Shown one piece after another: positions 9,546-20,118 of a stretch of 64,000 nucleotides of DNA. The notes beneath the pieces were generated by a model. It was not told where the DNA came from and made no database searches. It was given only the letters and a program-made list of their open reading frames with translations. The translations under genes were made by a program, and so were the position numbers. Every line of letters begins with the position of its first letter. Position 1 is the first letter of the stretch. The stretch comes from Nannochloropsis salina CCMP1776 (Eukaryota > Sar > Eustigmatophyceae > Eustigmatales > Monodopsidaceae): assembly GCA_004565275.1 (NCBI GenBank), contig SDOX01000002.1, positions 1,148,848-1,212,847 of the forward strand, in the 5' to 3' direction.

Positions 9546-12116
9546 ATGAGCAACAACGGGGCCAATCATGGGCATTCTGTGGGAGTGGGCATCAAGGACG
9601 GCGGGGGTTCCGGGGGGGGAGGCGGCATGGGGGGGATTCGGAAAGGAGGAAACAGGGCTGCGGGCAACAGCAACAATACAGGCAGCAGCAACATTGTACA
9701 GAATCTCATCAATAATAGCCGCTCGTCGGTACCTCCTCGTGACAACACCCCCCTGCTTGGCATTGGGGCCACGGAGGCCTCTCTGAAATCGGACGGGGGC
9801 GGAGGAGGACACGGGAGTGGAGAGATAGCCCGGACCAATGGGGTGGTGGGCTGGCGGGTGCATTTGAAGGGCACCGCCTGGCTCGTAGGCGTGGCGGTGG
9901 TGGTGGCCTTGGGTCTTTTTGGCGTGCTGGCCTTGCGGCGATCGCGCGGCCACGACCCTGTGCCTTTTGCCCACGTCTCCCACCCTTTGCAGCCTACGGC
10001 CCTGTGGGGTGCGGTGCGAAAACCTTATCCGACAGGGGCCTGGTGGACGAACTTGGTTTTGAACAAGGGCGACAACAACGTGGCGGTCCTCCCGTACGCG
10101 GTCAAAGCTACCGACACGGAGGGCCTCCAGGTGTCCTACTCCGCCTTCCGGCATCTGTCCACCGCTATGGTCATCGCGGATTTGTTCGCCCCGGACATGT
10201 CCCTGGCCACGGTCGAGAACGCCACGACGCACTACGTGGAATCCTACGACCCTTTGAGCGTGGGGCTGGTCTTTCCCACTGTCCTGCATTTGCAAGGGAA
10301 TCGGCCGTCGTACTATCGTACCCACTTGGTCCGAGGGTGCCCGTATGTGACCGTGGAGTACTACGGGTGCCGACCTCAGGTCAAGGCGCCGAACATGATC
10401 ACCGTCATCAACGGCTTGCTCTTCCGGGAAAACGCCACCTTCCAAGCCGCTGCTTTGACCGGCTCGGTCTTCGATATCACCGTCATCAGCGGCCAGCACT
10501 GGATGCTCTTCGCCGAGCCCCCCATCACCTTGGTCTGGACGATCGACGGCTCCCTTACCGCCGTGGAGCCCTACACCGGCTTTCTGCGCGTGGCCGTGGC
10601 GCCGGTGGAGAAGGTGAAGCCAGTCTTGGTCAAACACTGGCAGACATATCCCACAGGGGGGGAGGTTTCTTTGGAGTACCCCGGGAGGGGGGGAGTGACC
10701 GGGGGGCGGGGAAGCAGTGACAGTGACTTGATGATCACCTACCGGTGGCGACGGCGGGGGGAAGGGCAGCTCTTGATGCTGGCCTTGCCCCATCATGTGG
10801 AGATTCTGCAGGACGCGGCGTTCTTGACGAATGCCACGGATGTTTTCCAGACCTTGAAAGGCAGTATGACGGGGGTGGTGGGAGACAGATGGTACATGAA
10901 GGAAGGATTGCCACGTCCGGTGGATGCGAGCGATCCAACGAAGAAGAAGAAGAAGGCCACCCGGAGTCGTGCGGGGAGAGAACACATGTACGGCTTCCAC
11001 GCGCCGAGGGGCATCCAGGACGAGAAGGCGTTGAAGGCCGTGCAGGGGGCGGTCTCGGAGGATTTGGCCGCCATCAAGAAGGGCGGCACGGAGCGATGGA
11101 ACAAAACGGACAGGAGCGACGCGTATTGGGCGGGGAAACGCATGGCCATGTACGCGCGCTTGGCCCTGGTGGCGGAGGAGGTTGGGATGGAGAAGGAGCG
11201 GAAAGAGGCCGTCGCGCTGGCGGCCGCAGCCCTTGAACCTTGGTTGGAGGGCTCGAACAAGAACCCCCTCGTCTACGACACCACCTGGGGGGGGCTGGTG
11301 TTGCAGAGTGGGTTGAGCGACCCTTACGTGAATTTCGGGAATACCTATTATAACGACCATCACTTCCAATACGGGTACTTTTGTTACTGCGCGGCCGTGC
11401 TGGCCCGTTTCGACCCGGCGTTCGTCAAGCGTCATAAAGGGGCTTTGCGGGCCCTGGTCGCCGACATTGCCAACGACGACGACACCTCTCCTTCCTTTCC
11501 CCTTGCCCGGCACAAGGATTTCTTCGACGGGCATTCCTGGGCGAGCGGCCTCTTTGAGCAAAACAATGGCAAGTCGCAGGAATCCTCCTCGGAAGCGATC
11601 AACGCCTATTACGGTGCACATTTGTACGGTCGGGCAACGGGCGATGTGAAGCTGGAAAATTTTGCCAAGTTGCTCCTGGCCATGGAAATCCGCTCCACGC
11701 GTTGGTATTGGCACATGCAAAACAACACCAAAATCTACGACCCCATCTTTGCAGCGAATCGGATGGCGGGCGTGGTGGGGGGGCTGGACGCTACCTGCCA
11801 CACCTGGTTCGGGGCCAGCTTGGAATACGTGCATGGGATCAACATGATGCCCTTTACGCCGGTGACGGAGGCCGTGTTGGACGCCGGTTTTGTCCGAGAA
11901 GAATACCCGGTCCTGGCCAGCGTCTTGTCCCGGTCGGACGATCCCGTGGAGGAGGAATGGAAAGGCTTCATTTACATGGACCACGCTGTCATCGATCCGG
12001 CTGCCGCCTGGACGGAAGTTGAGAGTTTGAAGCGGTATGATACCGGGAACAGTAAGAGCAACACGCTGTGGTGGGTGGCGACCCGTCCGGGCGCTGGAGA
12101 TGGGGACTCCAAGTAG
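9546..12116 (+). CDS. GH81 endo-1,3-beta-glucanase, membrane-anchored
   Basis: Glycoside hydrolase family 81 enzymes cut beta-1,3-glucans (laminarin/chrysolaminarin, callose) by an inverting mechanism. The 856-residue protein is encoded by one exon. A Gly/Asn-rich N-terminal tail of about 110 residues precedes one hydrophobic segment (AWLVGVAVVVALGLFGVLAL, about 113-132), giving a type II membrane topology with the enzyme outside the cytosol. The GH81 beta-sandwich start KPYPTGAWWTNLVLNKGDNN is clear. So is the catalytic stretch FFDGHSWASGLFEQNNGKSQ followed by ESSSEAINAYYG (about 657-690), holding the family Asp and two Glu. Stramenopiles store beta-1,3-glucan, so a role in storage-glucan or wall-glucan turnover is likely but not shown. 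Lumen versus cell surface cannot be decided from sequence. Confidence 0.93.
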   Translation: MSNNGANHGHSVGVGIKDGGGSGGGGGMGGIRKGGNRAAGNSNNTGSSNIVQNLINNSRSSVPPRDNTPLLGIGATEASLKSDGGGGGHGSGEIARTNGVVGWRVHLKGTAWLVGVAVVVALGLFGVLALRRSRGHDPVPFAHVSHPLQPTALWGAVRKPYPTGAWWTNLVLNKGDNNVAVLPYAVKATDTEGLQVSYSAFRHLSTAMVIADLFAPDMSLATVENATTHYVESYDPLSVGLVFPTVLHLQGNRPSYYRTHLVRGCPYVTVEYYGCRPQVKAPNMITVINGLLFRENATFQAAALTGSVFDITVISGQHWMLFAEPPITLVWTIDGSLTAVEPYTGFLRVAVAPVEKVKPVLVKHWQTYPTGGEVSLEYPGRGGVTGGRGSSDSDLMITYRWRRRGEGQLLMLALPHHVEILQDAAFLTNATDVFQTLKGSMTGVVGDRWYMKEGLPRPVDASDPTKKKKKATRSRAGREHMYGFHAPRGIQDEKALKAVQGAVSEDLAAIKKGGTERWNKTDRSDAYWAGKRMAMYARLALVAEEVGMEKERKEAVALAAAALEPWLEGSNKNPLVYDTTWGGLVLQSGLSDPYVNFGNTYYNDHHFQYGYFCYCAAVLARFDPAFVKRHKGALRALVADIANDDDTSPSFPLARHKDFFDGHSWASGLFEQNNGKSQESSSEAINAYYGAHLYGRATGDVKLENFAKLLLAMEIRSTRWYWHMQNNTKIYDPIFAANRMAGVVGGLDATCHTWFGASLEYVHGINMMPFTPVTEAVLDAGFVREEYPVLASVLSRSDDPVEEEWKGFIYMDHAVIDPAAAWTEVESLKRYDTGNSKSNTLWWVATRPGAGDGDSK

Positions 12117-12664
12117 GGAAGGGGAAGAGCATGGGACGTTTATAAATCGTAGCTGGAAGAAAGCAGTCATGATTGAAATAGTAAAACCTGTCGCCCGCCA
12201 TTCAGTTGGACTGGGGGGGGGGGGGCAAGGGTAGGTCACAGGGGGCAATGCGAAAAGATGGAGGGAAAGCAATAGTCTACAAATGGAGTGTAGAGCAAAG
12301 ACGAAGGGGCGTCGAGCATGCGGTGGGGAAAAAGAGGAAGACCAAGGACCATCCGTTCGTGTTGGTTTCTGGATTGGGTCGTCGCGTGGGGGGAATTGAA
12401 GGGGAAAATGAGGCTGTCGAGATAGTTAGAGAGGGATTCCTTTCTCAAAATGATGCATCTGTCTTTCCCTGTAGGCCATCTCTTGGATCGAAAAAAAATG
12501 AAAAAAGGGCAACGAACACGAACAAACCAGATATTCCGCTTATAGAATCCGGTTTCTTATTAAATGCGGTGGGTTGCGGGGCTGTGCTTTTGTCAAGGCG
12601 ATATATCTGTACATGGTCCGCGAATGACCCAGAGGCCGTGGTCAAGAGCATCGACAAGGGTCCA
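12117..12664. other. Convergent 3' intergenic region
   Basis: Lies between the stops of the GH81 gene (plus) and the hydrolase (minus). Long plus-strand frames here are antisense to the hydrolase. Nothing else seen. Confidence 0.6.
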
Positions 12665-14521
12665 TCACTTTGGTGTTCCCCAGGGGACGTATGCATCGTG
12701 ACAAATCCACTCCACTGCCTGTGCGGGGGTCAAAAGCTTCATATAACACATACCCGCAAAGCGAGGCAGGGTGTCGATCGGCGTGTACAAGACCGGGGAT
12801 CGAACTGTCACCCGCATCGGATCCTCCACGCGCGCTTTCACTTCCAGAGGCGTGGCCACCCAAGCCGGACCCCCTCCTCGTTCGGCAGTGATCTCGTCAT
12901 CGGCTATAAACTCCAATTTTCGTCCGTACCGGTCGTAGCGCCTCCGGGCTTCCTCGCTCACCTTTTCCAAGGCCTTCTGGAAGGTTCGATGGTTGAGCTC
13001 GGCGGCTGTGGGCGCTTTCTTGGACGGATACCGCCTCAGGGCTTGGACGACGGCTTCTTGCCGTTTCATTTTGAAGTCCAACGCTGGAGAGATCTGTTTG
13101 GTAAAGCCGATCCGAATGGCCGCCTCTGGGACTTTCCGAACGCACACCTGCAAATACTCGCTTTCCGTGTCCAAAAAAGGCTTCGAGTAAACAAATTCCC
13201 CCTCACTTTCATAGAGCAAGGCACGCACGCTGTTCCTTCCCACGCCTTCCACGGAAGCCACCTCCGCCTGGGCCCACCGGATAAAATCGTCTTCCGCCTG
13301 AGGCGTGCTCTCGTCCAAATAAGGGCGCACCATCCTCCCCGTCGCCTCGAAAGCTTGGCGGAGGACACTGGCGCCCGCCACACGGGCCCGTCCGTTCAAA
13401 GGGAAGAGGTGGTAGGCCAGAAATGAGGCGACGATCTTGCCCGTCATCCTGTGGGCTTCTTGGAGAGAGACGTAGGGCGGCAGGTCCCGCCGGCCAGACA
13501 TGCGCGCGGCTTTGGACTGAGAGCCGTCGCCAAATTGTTGGTGGGAGACACCGGGGAGAAGGACGACGGGTTTGTCGAGGAGGGCGTCTTCGAATCCTTT
13601 CTTGGCCATCAAAGATTCCACCTCCGCGTACTCCAAGGCCCCTCCGGTGAAACGAATGTAGCCGTCCATCTCCCCCAGCAGTTGGAGGATGGGTTTGGGG
13701 AAAGCAAGCACACTCCTGGGTTTCCATGGTAGAACGCCCCGACTGTTTAATGTGGACCCCAAGTGCACGAAAGCTTGGGATCGTGTAAGCGCGGCATCGT
13801 ACGCAAGAAAAGCCCCCGCACTGTGCCCTGCGACGGCCACAGGGGCCCGGGCCGAAACCCCTCGCAAGCTCACTTCCGTCAGAATGGACGCTAGACGGCG
13901 TTCAGGTTCTTGAGGCAGGTAGCCGAGGTTGTTGAAGAATTTGGCCACAACCACGTAGGCCTTCACGTCATAATTTGCAGCCAGAGCATCCTGGATGGCC
14001 AGCGCGGTCTCCCGGTAAGCAGCGGGACCCATGCCAATGCCGGGAAATAAAACAAGCACCATGTCTGCCTCAACAGAAGTTGGAGGCTGGGAAGAGGTGT
14101 CCTCCTGAGGGCTCGATGTTCCGCTGCTCCGGCTACCCGGGGGAAGAAAGAGACTTTTCTTGACATAAATCGCATCCCCACCATCCATTATTTTGCGGCC
14201 AACAAACCGGGGTACCGCCGTCAAAATCCTTCCAATACTTGGTAGTGCCATGGTCTGCTGTCTTGTGCGACCCGCTTCTTGTGATACAGGCCGCACGAGA
14301 AAATTAGCGAGGGGAGAGGCTAACTGGGAGGAGGTCGGGCCACAGAGGAAAGTGGATGAGATTTTGCCCAGGGCGCTGGCCTGGAATGATGAGCCACAGG
14401 AAGAAGCAGCTGGCAGAATGAATGATTCCAACGCCTTGGCACTTGCCGCAGGCTGTGCAAACAAAAGCAGGAAAAGCAAGCACATGGGTGCTGGTGTGGC
14501 CCGTCCCCTCTGATGAAGCAT
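12665..14521 (-). CDS. Alpha/beta hydrolase, probably plastid- or ER-targeted
   Basis: Single exon, 618 residues from the ATG at 14521; the frame upstream to 14587 has only a GTG. The N-terminus has a hydrophobic signal (MCLLFLLLFAQPAASA) followed by residues resembling a heterokont plastid transit region. The alpha/beta-hydrolase core runs from VLVLFPGIGMGPAAYRETA (an oxyanion-type loop). It has nucleophile elbow GHSAG (Ser about 234), an Asp in LLGEMDGYIR and a His in LLPGVSHQQFGDGS, so a complete Ser-Asp-His triad is likely. A C-terminal region of about 250 residues (from EAHRMTGKIVASFLAYHLF) is unlike a simple lipase tail and unknown to me. Substrate is unknown; acyl lipids are only a guess from the fold. 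Transcribed towards the GH81 gene. Confidence 0.8.
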   Translation of the reverse strand: MLHQRGRATPAPMCLLFLLLFAQPAASAKALESFILPAASSCGSSFQASALGKISSTFLCGPTSSQLASPLANFLVRPVSQEAGRTRQQTMALPSIGRILTAVPRFVGRKIMDGGDAIYVKKSLFLPPGSRSSGTSSPQEDTSSQPPTSVEADMVLVLFPGIGMGPAAYRETALAIQDALAANYDVKAYVVVAKFFNNLGYLPQEPERRLASILTEVSLRGVSARAPVAVAGHSAGAFLAYDAALTRSQAFVHLGSTLNSRGVLPWKPRSVLAFPKPILQLLGEMDGYIRFTGGALEYAEVESLMAKKGFEDALLDKPVVLLPGVSHQQFGDGSQSKAARMSGRRDLPPYVSLQEAHRMTGKIVASFLAYHLFPLNGRARVAGASVLRQAFEATGRMVRPYLDESTPQAEDDFIRWAQAEVASVEGVGRNSVRALLYESEGEFVYSKPFLDTESEYLQVCVRKVPEAAIRIGFTKQISPALDFKMKRQEAVVQALRRYPSKKAPTAAELNHRTFQKALEKVSEEARRRYDRYGRKLEFIADDEITAERGGGPAWVATPLEVKARVEDPMRVTVRSPVLYTPIDTLPRFAGMCYMKLLTPAQAVEWICHDAYVPWGTPK

Positions 14522-15173
14522 GATATAATGCCCCTGTTCTTGTACGGAAAACAACGAAAATATGAGGTTCCCAATCCCTGATCTCACCGGAAACTTTATT
14601 GAATGCGCTTTTGTGCCTCTTCCTTTCCCTATCTGGCAGGATCAAAGCCATGAAGGCTTCTGTGATCTCATCGTCGTCATCTTCGTCATCACAATTTGAT
14701 GAGAAAAAAAGTGCGCGAATTATGGACTGGATTTACGAGGTTTTCCTGTGGTCATTGCCGAAAAGCTGATTATTGCGCTTAACTTTCTTCTCACTCTCCA
14801 CCAATATTACTCATTAGTCATTTATCATTCATTTCATGCCCCATGGATGTCGCGCAGGCTTCCATACTATTTGTTTCCCGTGCTATTCCCTTTCATATAC
14901 TTTTGGCGCGAAAGTTCTGTGACGATGTCCAAACCCGTCACTGCTTTCCCCCCCGTGTGGCAAACCTGTATGTGATTATTGCATTCCCTCGCATTTCGAT
15001 GCATCTGCCGGGATTTGAGGCCTAGCTTTCCTCATTTACATTTTAGCAGTCTTGTTCATTTTTACTCTATCCCACTTTGCTGCTTCCCAGGACTCCGACT
15101 ACACGCACAAGCTCCCGGCTCCGTTATCGTCTTCAACACCACGTGCATCTTAGCTAAGCAACTCAGCATCACG
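14522..15173. other. Divergent promoter region hydrolase / cyclophilin
   Basis: 650 bp between two genes for probably plastid-targeted proteins transcribed away from each other. No coding segment recognised. Confidence 0.55.
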
Positions 15174-16777
15174 ATGAAACGCGACTGTTGCATCGTACTA
15201 GTTCTTGTTTCGATTCTGAGCCTTATCCCTGCAGATGCTTTTCTGGTGCCTGCGTCTCCGTTACGGACGCAAGCTTCTAGTCTACTGACCATGGAAGCGA
15301 AAAAGGTAACGAAGCTATATGATTTTCCATTGCGTGCACCTACTTCACAGTTCGGGGCATCCATTTTTGCATCTCGAGACTTCATCATAAATGATAACTT
15401 GGCGAAGAATGTCGATGTAAAACAAACATTTCAACGCTGCGTTGTCCTTGGTATGCCGTAGTCGGTCGTTCTTCGTCTTACTGTCGTCATTTCCCGGGTT
15501 CTAATCCATCACAGGACCCTCAAACCCCCGGTAGCCCGTGGATCAACCTCCCTCGGAAAATCCTTGCTCCTGCTACTTTGGCCTTCGCAACCTGGCAGTC
15601 GACCTTTTCCTTCCAACCGGGCTTCCTGGGGGCTTCCTCTTCCGTCTTCCCCGGCGTGGAAACAGTCCAATCGGCGCACGCGGCCCGGCCTTCCAACGCG
15701 CCCTCGTCAGCAGGCAGTCGGGTGAACAAGGACGCGGAGTCCCTCCTCAGGTATGGCCTGCCCATAAACAGCAAGGAGGCCCGTGAGCTGCAAGAAGCCG
15801 TTGAAGGTGTCAAGGAGAACATCCGGGGAAAGCGTCTGAACGAAGGGAAAAAAGACGTGCAGCGGGCCAAGTCCATCCTGGCGTCCAAGAGGGAGAAGCT
15901 CCTCAAATCCGTCCGATCGGACGGAAAAGAACGGGCACAAGAACTGTTGAAAGAACTGGAAGGGAATCTTGACGAGCTGACCGCGACTTTTGCGGAGGAC
16001 GCCGGGAGGGGTTCAGAGCAGGAACGTGCGAAGCTGGACTTGGCCTACAAACAGCAATTGGATGCCTCTCGAGCTGTCACCGAGGTGGAGGAGTTGATGG
16101 TCCCAGCGGGGTACACTGTTTCGGTGCCTGAAGAATTTAGCAACCTTCCTCAGTTGCAAGGACGGGCGGAAGTAGACATGATGTTGAAGAAAGGAGAGGC
16201 GGGGGAGAAATTTGAAATCAAAGGGAAGCTCTATGATTCCATCCAGGTGAAAATGGTCATCGATGGATTCAATGCCCCTGTGACGGCGGGAAATTTTGTA
16301 GACCTGGTGCAGAAAGGTTTCTACAACAATAGGCCTATCACGCGAAGCGATGGATTCGTGGTTCAATACGGTGATCCGGAGCCTCAGGGGGAGGTGCATG
16401 GTTATGTTCCCTTCGGGTCTAAGGACGTTCGTACCATCCCACTGGAAATTTTTGTGGCACAAGACGAGTCGCCCATGTACGGTATGACGACGGAGGACGA
16501 TGGACGCGGCTACAGTGCCACCCGTTTGCCGTTCCAGGCATACGGGGCGATTGGCATGGCCCGCGAGGAATATGTGGCAGATTCCGCGAGCAGCCAGGTT
16601 TTTTGGTTGCTGTTTGAGAGCGACTTGACTCCCGCAGGCAAAAATTTGCTGGACGGTCGTTACACTTGCTTTGGCTATACCACGGAAAATGCCGATTTGC
16701 TTGCTGGCGTGAAGGAGGGCGACGTGATTGTATCGGCCAAGGTGGTAAAAGGAGGGGAGAATCTCGTGAAAAAATAG
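15174..16777 (+). CDS. Thylakoid-lumen cyclophilin, CYP38/TLP40 type
   Basis: Lumenal multidomain immunophilin; plant CYP38 is needed for photosystem II assembly. Exon 1 (15174-15305) encodes MKRDCCIVLVLVSILSLIPA plus DAFLVP, a signal peptide with the heterokont Ala-Phe cleavage context, and ends at a GTAACG donor. Exon 2 (15515-16777) follows a CTAAT branch-like motif and ACAG. Together 464 residues. After a second hydrophobic, lumen-targeting-like segment (ILAPATLAFATWQ) comes a charged helical region of about 150 residues. The cyclophilin-like barrel begins near FEIKGKLYDSIQVKMVIDG, with APVTAGNFVDLVQKGFYNN and DGFVVQYGDP. As in CYP38 the classical PPIase residues are not all conserved, so isomerase activity is doubtful. 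A later donor at 15408 would also be in phase. Confidence 0.85.
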
Positions 16778-17211
16778 ACAAAGGAGAGACGTGAGGAAGG
16801 GGAGCAGATAGGATTTGAGGGTGGTAGGAGGCAGGACAGGAAAGTTGATGATTGACTGACTTGCTTTTAGCTGTCTGTGGGGCGCTTTATTTGCTGTGAG
16901 CAGCGTCACAGGCTACACAGAAACAGTGTTTGCTTTCGCAAAGAGATAATTGAAACCAATGCAAATGCTTGAGGATTTTCCAAAACAACATGAAAGAAAA
17001 GAGAAGAAAGCATTCGTACCTGCATCGGCGGGAACGCCCGCAAAGAAAGAGGTTTCAGGACGTTTTTTACGGTGTTATAACCCCCTAAATTACTGCCACA
17101 CACGGTAACCACCATTGCACGCATGTCACCTTGTTATGTACTCTTACATTTTTCGCCACTTTGTGACCCTGATCTCTTTTTCCCGTCTTCTGCGTACGCC
17201 CTCTCTCCCTT
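16778..17211. other. Convergent 3' intergenic region
   Basis: Between the stops of the cyclophilin and the PTER-like gene. An AATAAA-like site reads on the minus strand near 16890. A minus-strand frame at 16906-17124 has an ATG and a GTACGA donor, but I cannot support it as a gene. Confidence 0.5.
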
Positions 17212-18570
17212 TCAGCCTGGCGGCTTGCGCTCCGAGTCATCCAATGCCTTCCAGCCCGTATCTCCATGGGCGGACAAACACCGACTGGTGCAATACACGT
17301 ATGAAAATTTGCTGAAATACGCATTTTCCCGGACCTCGAAGGCGGCTTTGCACCAGGAACACGTTCCAATCTCCACCGGCTTCTCAACTGGGGGAGGGGC
17401 GCGCCACCATGCCAACAGGCGTCGCATGTTCCCACCGCCAACTCCCGCGAGGTCTGAAGGAGACACGCCAAGACGAACAAGACGGGGAAGAATGTGCTGG
17501 GGAAGGTGCGTGTATCCGAACCCTCCGTATTTTTTGAGTTTCAGACGGCAAGTGATGGTGTGGGAGAGGAGAATCCGGGAGGCGAAGCCCTCCTCGCACA
17601 GGAGGCTTACAAGCCGGGCGCCTTCCTCGTCCGGGGCAACCTCGGAGACCAGCGCGGCGGTGGGAGACGCATAGAAAGCATTACCATGGAAGGAGAAGGA
17701 GAGATGGACTTGATCGTCATACTTCAAAATAGCCGCGTAGGACCGGAGAAGATGCACGTGACACGGGCAACGGCAAAAGACTATGGGGGCGTGCTTGGCG
17801 CCACCCGCGTGCACACCGTCAATAATGCTTCGCGCCCTGCTTTCCGAAAAACCTTTCTGCCCCCAGACGTCGTGGATGGTCAGGAAGATCGGAACGCCCT
17901 GACAGAGGCGGGAGGCCATGCCCATGGCCTTGAGGAGGACACCCTCTAGACTCTGGCCCTCTTCTTCCGAGATTCCTTCTCCTAAGGCAGGCAAATCTAC
18001 CAGACCCAAGAACCCGACCCCGATCCGCTCCATTTTCAAAGGAACGAGGGTGCTCGTCGACCCTGGCAACTCAGGTAAGGTCCCGCTGGTTGGCCCGGGG
18101 GATGAGACTTCGACGCCAAATTTGAGCTTATGAACCAGGTCCGTGGCCATAGTTTCGGGAGTGGAGGAGCCTTGGCAGTCGGATGGCAGGACACCTGTCA
18201 CAACCATAATATTCTTTTTTTCAAGCCTGGCGGCCAGCCGACTTAAGGGCTCACGGTCGCGAGAGGTAGGGCAGGAGGAGTGTATGACCACCTTGCAAGA
18301 AGTGCTGGATGAGAGAGACTCGGGTAGTTCCAAGACAGCCTCGAGTTCGCGCAGCATTTCATCTGCTGAGGGAAGACGTAGGTTCCATAGGTACTGTCCA
18401 GGATTACTTCGAATGGCTCCCAGATTTGAGAGGCAGATTTCTTCCTGGTTGAAGGCGCTTGAAGACATACTCGGGGCAGAGGTCAGCGACTCATCTAAAA
18501 CAAGACCATCCGAACCCAAGCAAAGAACGGACAATGAAGTTTCCAAAGAAGTCGTGACCGTCCTAATCAT
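17212..18570 (-). CDS. Phosphotriesterase-related protein (PTER-like) lacking metal ligands
   Basis: 452 residues from the ATG at 18570, single exon. Relationship to the amidohydrolase-fold PTER family is seen in NLGAIRSNPGQYLWNL, in the TSRDREPLSRLAARLEKKN block, in VPIFLTIHDVWG, and in LKKYGGFGYTHLPQHILPRL near the C-terminus. The residues that bind the two metals in active members appear lost. The N-terminal His-x-His is replaced (GLVLDESLTS), the bridging Lys/Glu position reads GFLGLVD, and the catalytic Asp position reads LLSHTIT. A C-terminal extension not usual in PTER carries CSWCKAAF, then YCTSRCLSAH, a four-Cys zinc-finger-like unit. Likely a non-catalytic or re-purposed protein. 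Partner and location unknown. Divergent from the MEKHLA gene. Confidence 0.72.
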   Translation of the reverse strand: MIRTVTTSLETSLSVLCLGSDGLVLDESLTSAPSMSSSAFNQEEICLSNLGAIRSNPGQYLWNLRLPSADEMLRELEAVLELPESLSSSTSCKVVIHSSCPTSRDREPLSRLAARLEKKNIMVVTGVLPSDCQGSSTPETMATDLVHKLKFGVEVSSPGPTSGTLPELPGSTSTLVPLKMERIGVGFLGLVDLPALGEGISEEEGQSLEGVLLKAMGMASRLCQGVPIFLTIHDVWGQKGFSESRARSIIDGVHAGGAKHAPIVFCRCPCHVHLLRSYAAILKYDDQVHLSFSFHGNAFYASPTAALVSEVAPDEEGARLVSLLCEEGFASRILLSHTITCRLKLKKYGGFGYTHLPQHILPRLVRLGVSPSDLAGVGGGNMRRLLAWWRAPPPVEKPVEIGTCSWCKAAFEVRENAYFSKFSYVYCTSRCLSAHGDTGWKALDDSERKPPG

Positions 18571-19138
18571 GACGATTCTGTTGTCGATACCGTACGCTAT
18601 TCTATTATTCACGTTAAATTATTGGCATGAGTTGCGGTAGGCAATCGTCGACACCTGCAATATATATGACGAGATATGAAGAAATAGGGCCTGAGATACA
18701 CAAGCGTCGCACCCAATGTGTCAACACTTGTCCAGAGCAGCTGTACCAATAAATGGTTAGTTCATTGAGCGTATGGAGGGTATGGATGGGGGGGTATCGT
18801 CTTTTTCTAGCTACTAGTTGAAATTCTTGGCGATGCCACAACGTTGGATGTCCGAAAAAGGCAGCTGAAGAAACGCATACATTTCTTACTCTTCGGAAGC
18901 GAGCATGCAATGATGCCCTCGGTCTATTAATACTCTTTTGCTCAATAATTGTGACTGTTTTTAATCAACAGGCCACAATGAGGGTCAGAGGCCTCGAGCC
19001 GGGTAACTTTTTCCAAGGACTCGTCCTTCTCAGTGCCGCGAGTCAGACAGGCAGACCTTTTGCCCGATCACCAATCTGCCCTCTATCCCGAGAAAAATCA
19101 CATTTTCCTGCCTTTTGCTCACCTTACACGTCGCAGTC
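18571..19138. other. Divergent promoter region PTER-like / MEKHLA gene
   Basis: About 570 bp between two start codons facing away from each other. No gene or RNA recognised. Confidence 0.55.
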
Positions 19139-19805
19139 ATGTCCGTGGATCATTACTCAGGTATCAAGGTGTCAACTTTTGTACAAAATGTTCTTTATCA
19201 GCCGACTCTAATCCAGTTTTTGCCACATCCAGCGAGATGGCGCCGTCAACCATGATAACGATACAAGAGAGGGATTGCTCCTGCCAACACCTGCATTTAA
19301 GGCAGCTGAAGAGACTTGGAAGACTCCGCAGGGAGTGCAGTGGACGCAACTCCTTCTCGATTCTTTCGAGAAAACCACTGGTTCATTCCTCCTTTCCAAC
19401 CGCGACACGCTAGACGCAGCAGAGCAAGCGAGAGCGCTTTTCTTCTCCTCCCGGGTCATTGTTTCGCATCAGACACAACTCGATCCAGTGTTGTGCTACG
19501 GTAATGAGAAAGCACTGGCGTTGTGGGAGATGGATTTGGAGACCTTGACCTCCTCTCCATCACGATACACGGCGGAGCCAGTTGCGCGAGAAGAACGGCA
19601 GCGTCTGCTCGATGAAGTTAGGTCAAAAGGATACATAGACGACTATCGTGGTGTGCGAATCTCATCCACGGGAAGCCGTTTCGAAATAGTGAAGGCGATA
19701 GTTTGGGAAGTGTATGATACACGGGGAGTAAGGAGGGGTCAAGCAGCGACTTTTTCTGAATGGAGGACGTTGTCAGGACAGGCCACTGAGAACTCATTTA
19801 AATGA
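19139..19805 (+). CDS. MEKHLA-domain protein (PAS-like)
   Basis: Small protein of the MEKHLA family, a PAS-like sensory fold also found at the C-terminus of plant class III HD-ZIP factors and as stand-alone proteins in bacteria. Exon 1 (19139-19168) encodes MSVDHYSGIK and ends at GTGTCA. A 64-bp intron with CTCTAAT upstream of CATCCAG leads to exon 2 (19233-19805), giving 200 residues. The domain is very clear: LLLDSFEKTTG, LDPVLCYGNEKALALWEMDL, then SRYTAEPVAREERQRLL, GYIDDYRGVRISSTGSRF and GQAATFSEW. The start exon is inferred from phase only. Ligand and role are unknown; stand-alone eukaryotic copies are little studied. Confidence 0.78.
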
Positions 19806-20118
19806 AACAAAGCCACTTTTAATGATCAATGTCAAATTGTCTTTTTTTTTTGGGGTTCGTGGCCGATTCGTCATTGACTCCTGCGCAGCCAAGATCACTT
19901 CTCTGTAGCACTCTCTGGCAAAGGGGGAGGCCAGAAGGAGACGGGGGGAGGTTAAACTATATCGAGACTTGACGCTCACACTTTTCTTGCCCTCTCTCGG
20001 GCGTGGCGATTGCTCAAACAGTTTTGTAATCGTATGATTTACAGGAAGTCTCTTAAAGGGCGGTTTGAGCGACAACAAGTAAACTTGCTCGGGGAAGCTC
20101 TTGCTAGCCACGATAGCG
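19806..20118. other. Intergenic, upstream of URB2
   Basis: Short spacer between two plus-strand genes; presumed terminator of the first and promoter of the second. Confidence 0.5.

Noticed and set aside
12206-13426. 406-codon plus-strand ORF
   Set aside because: Antisense to the well-supported alpha/beta hydrolase and without domain features.
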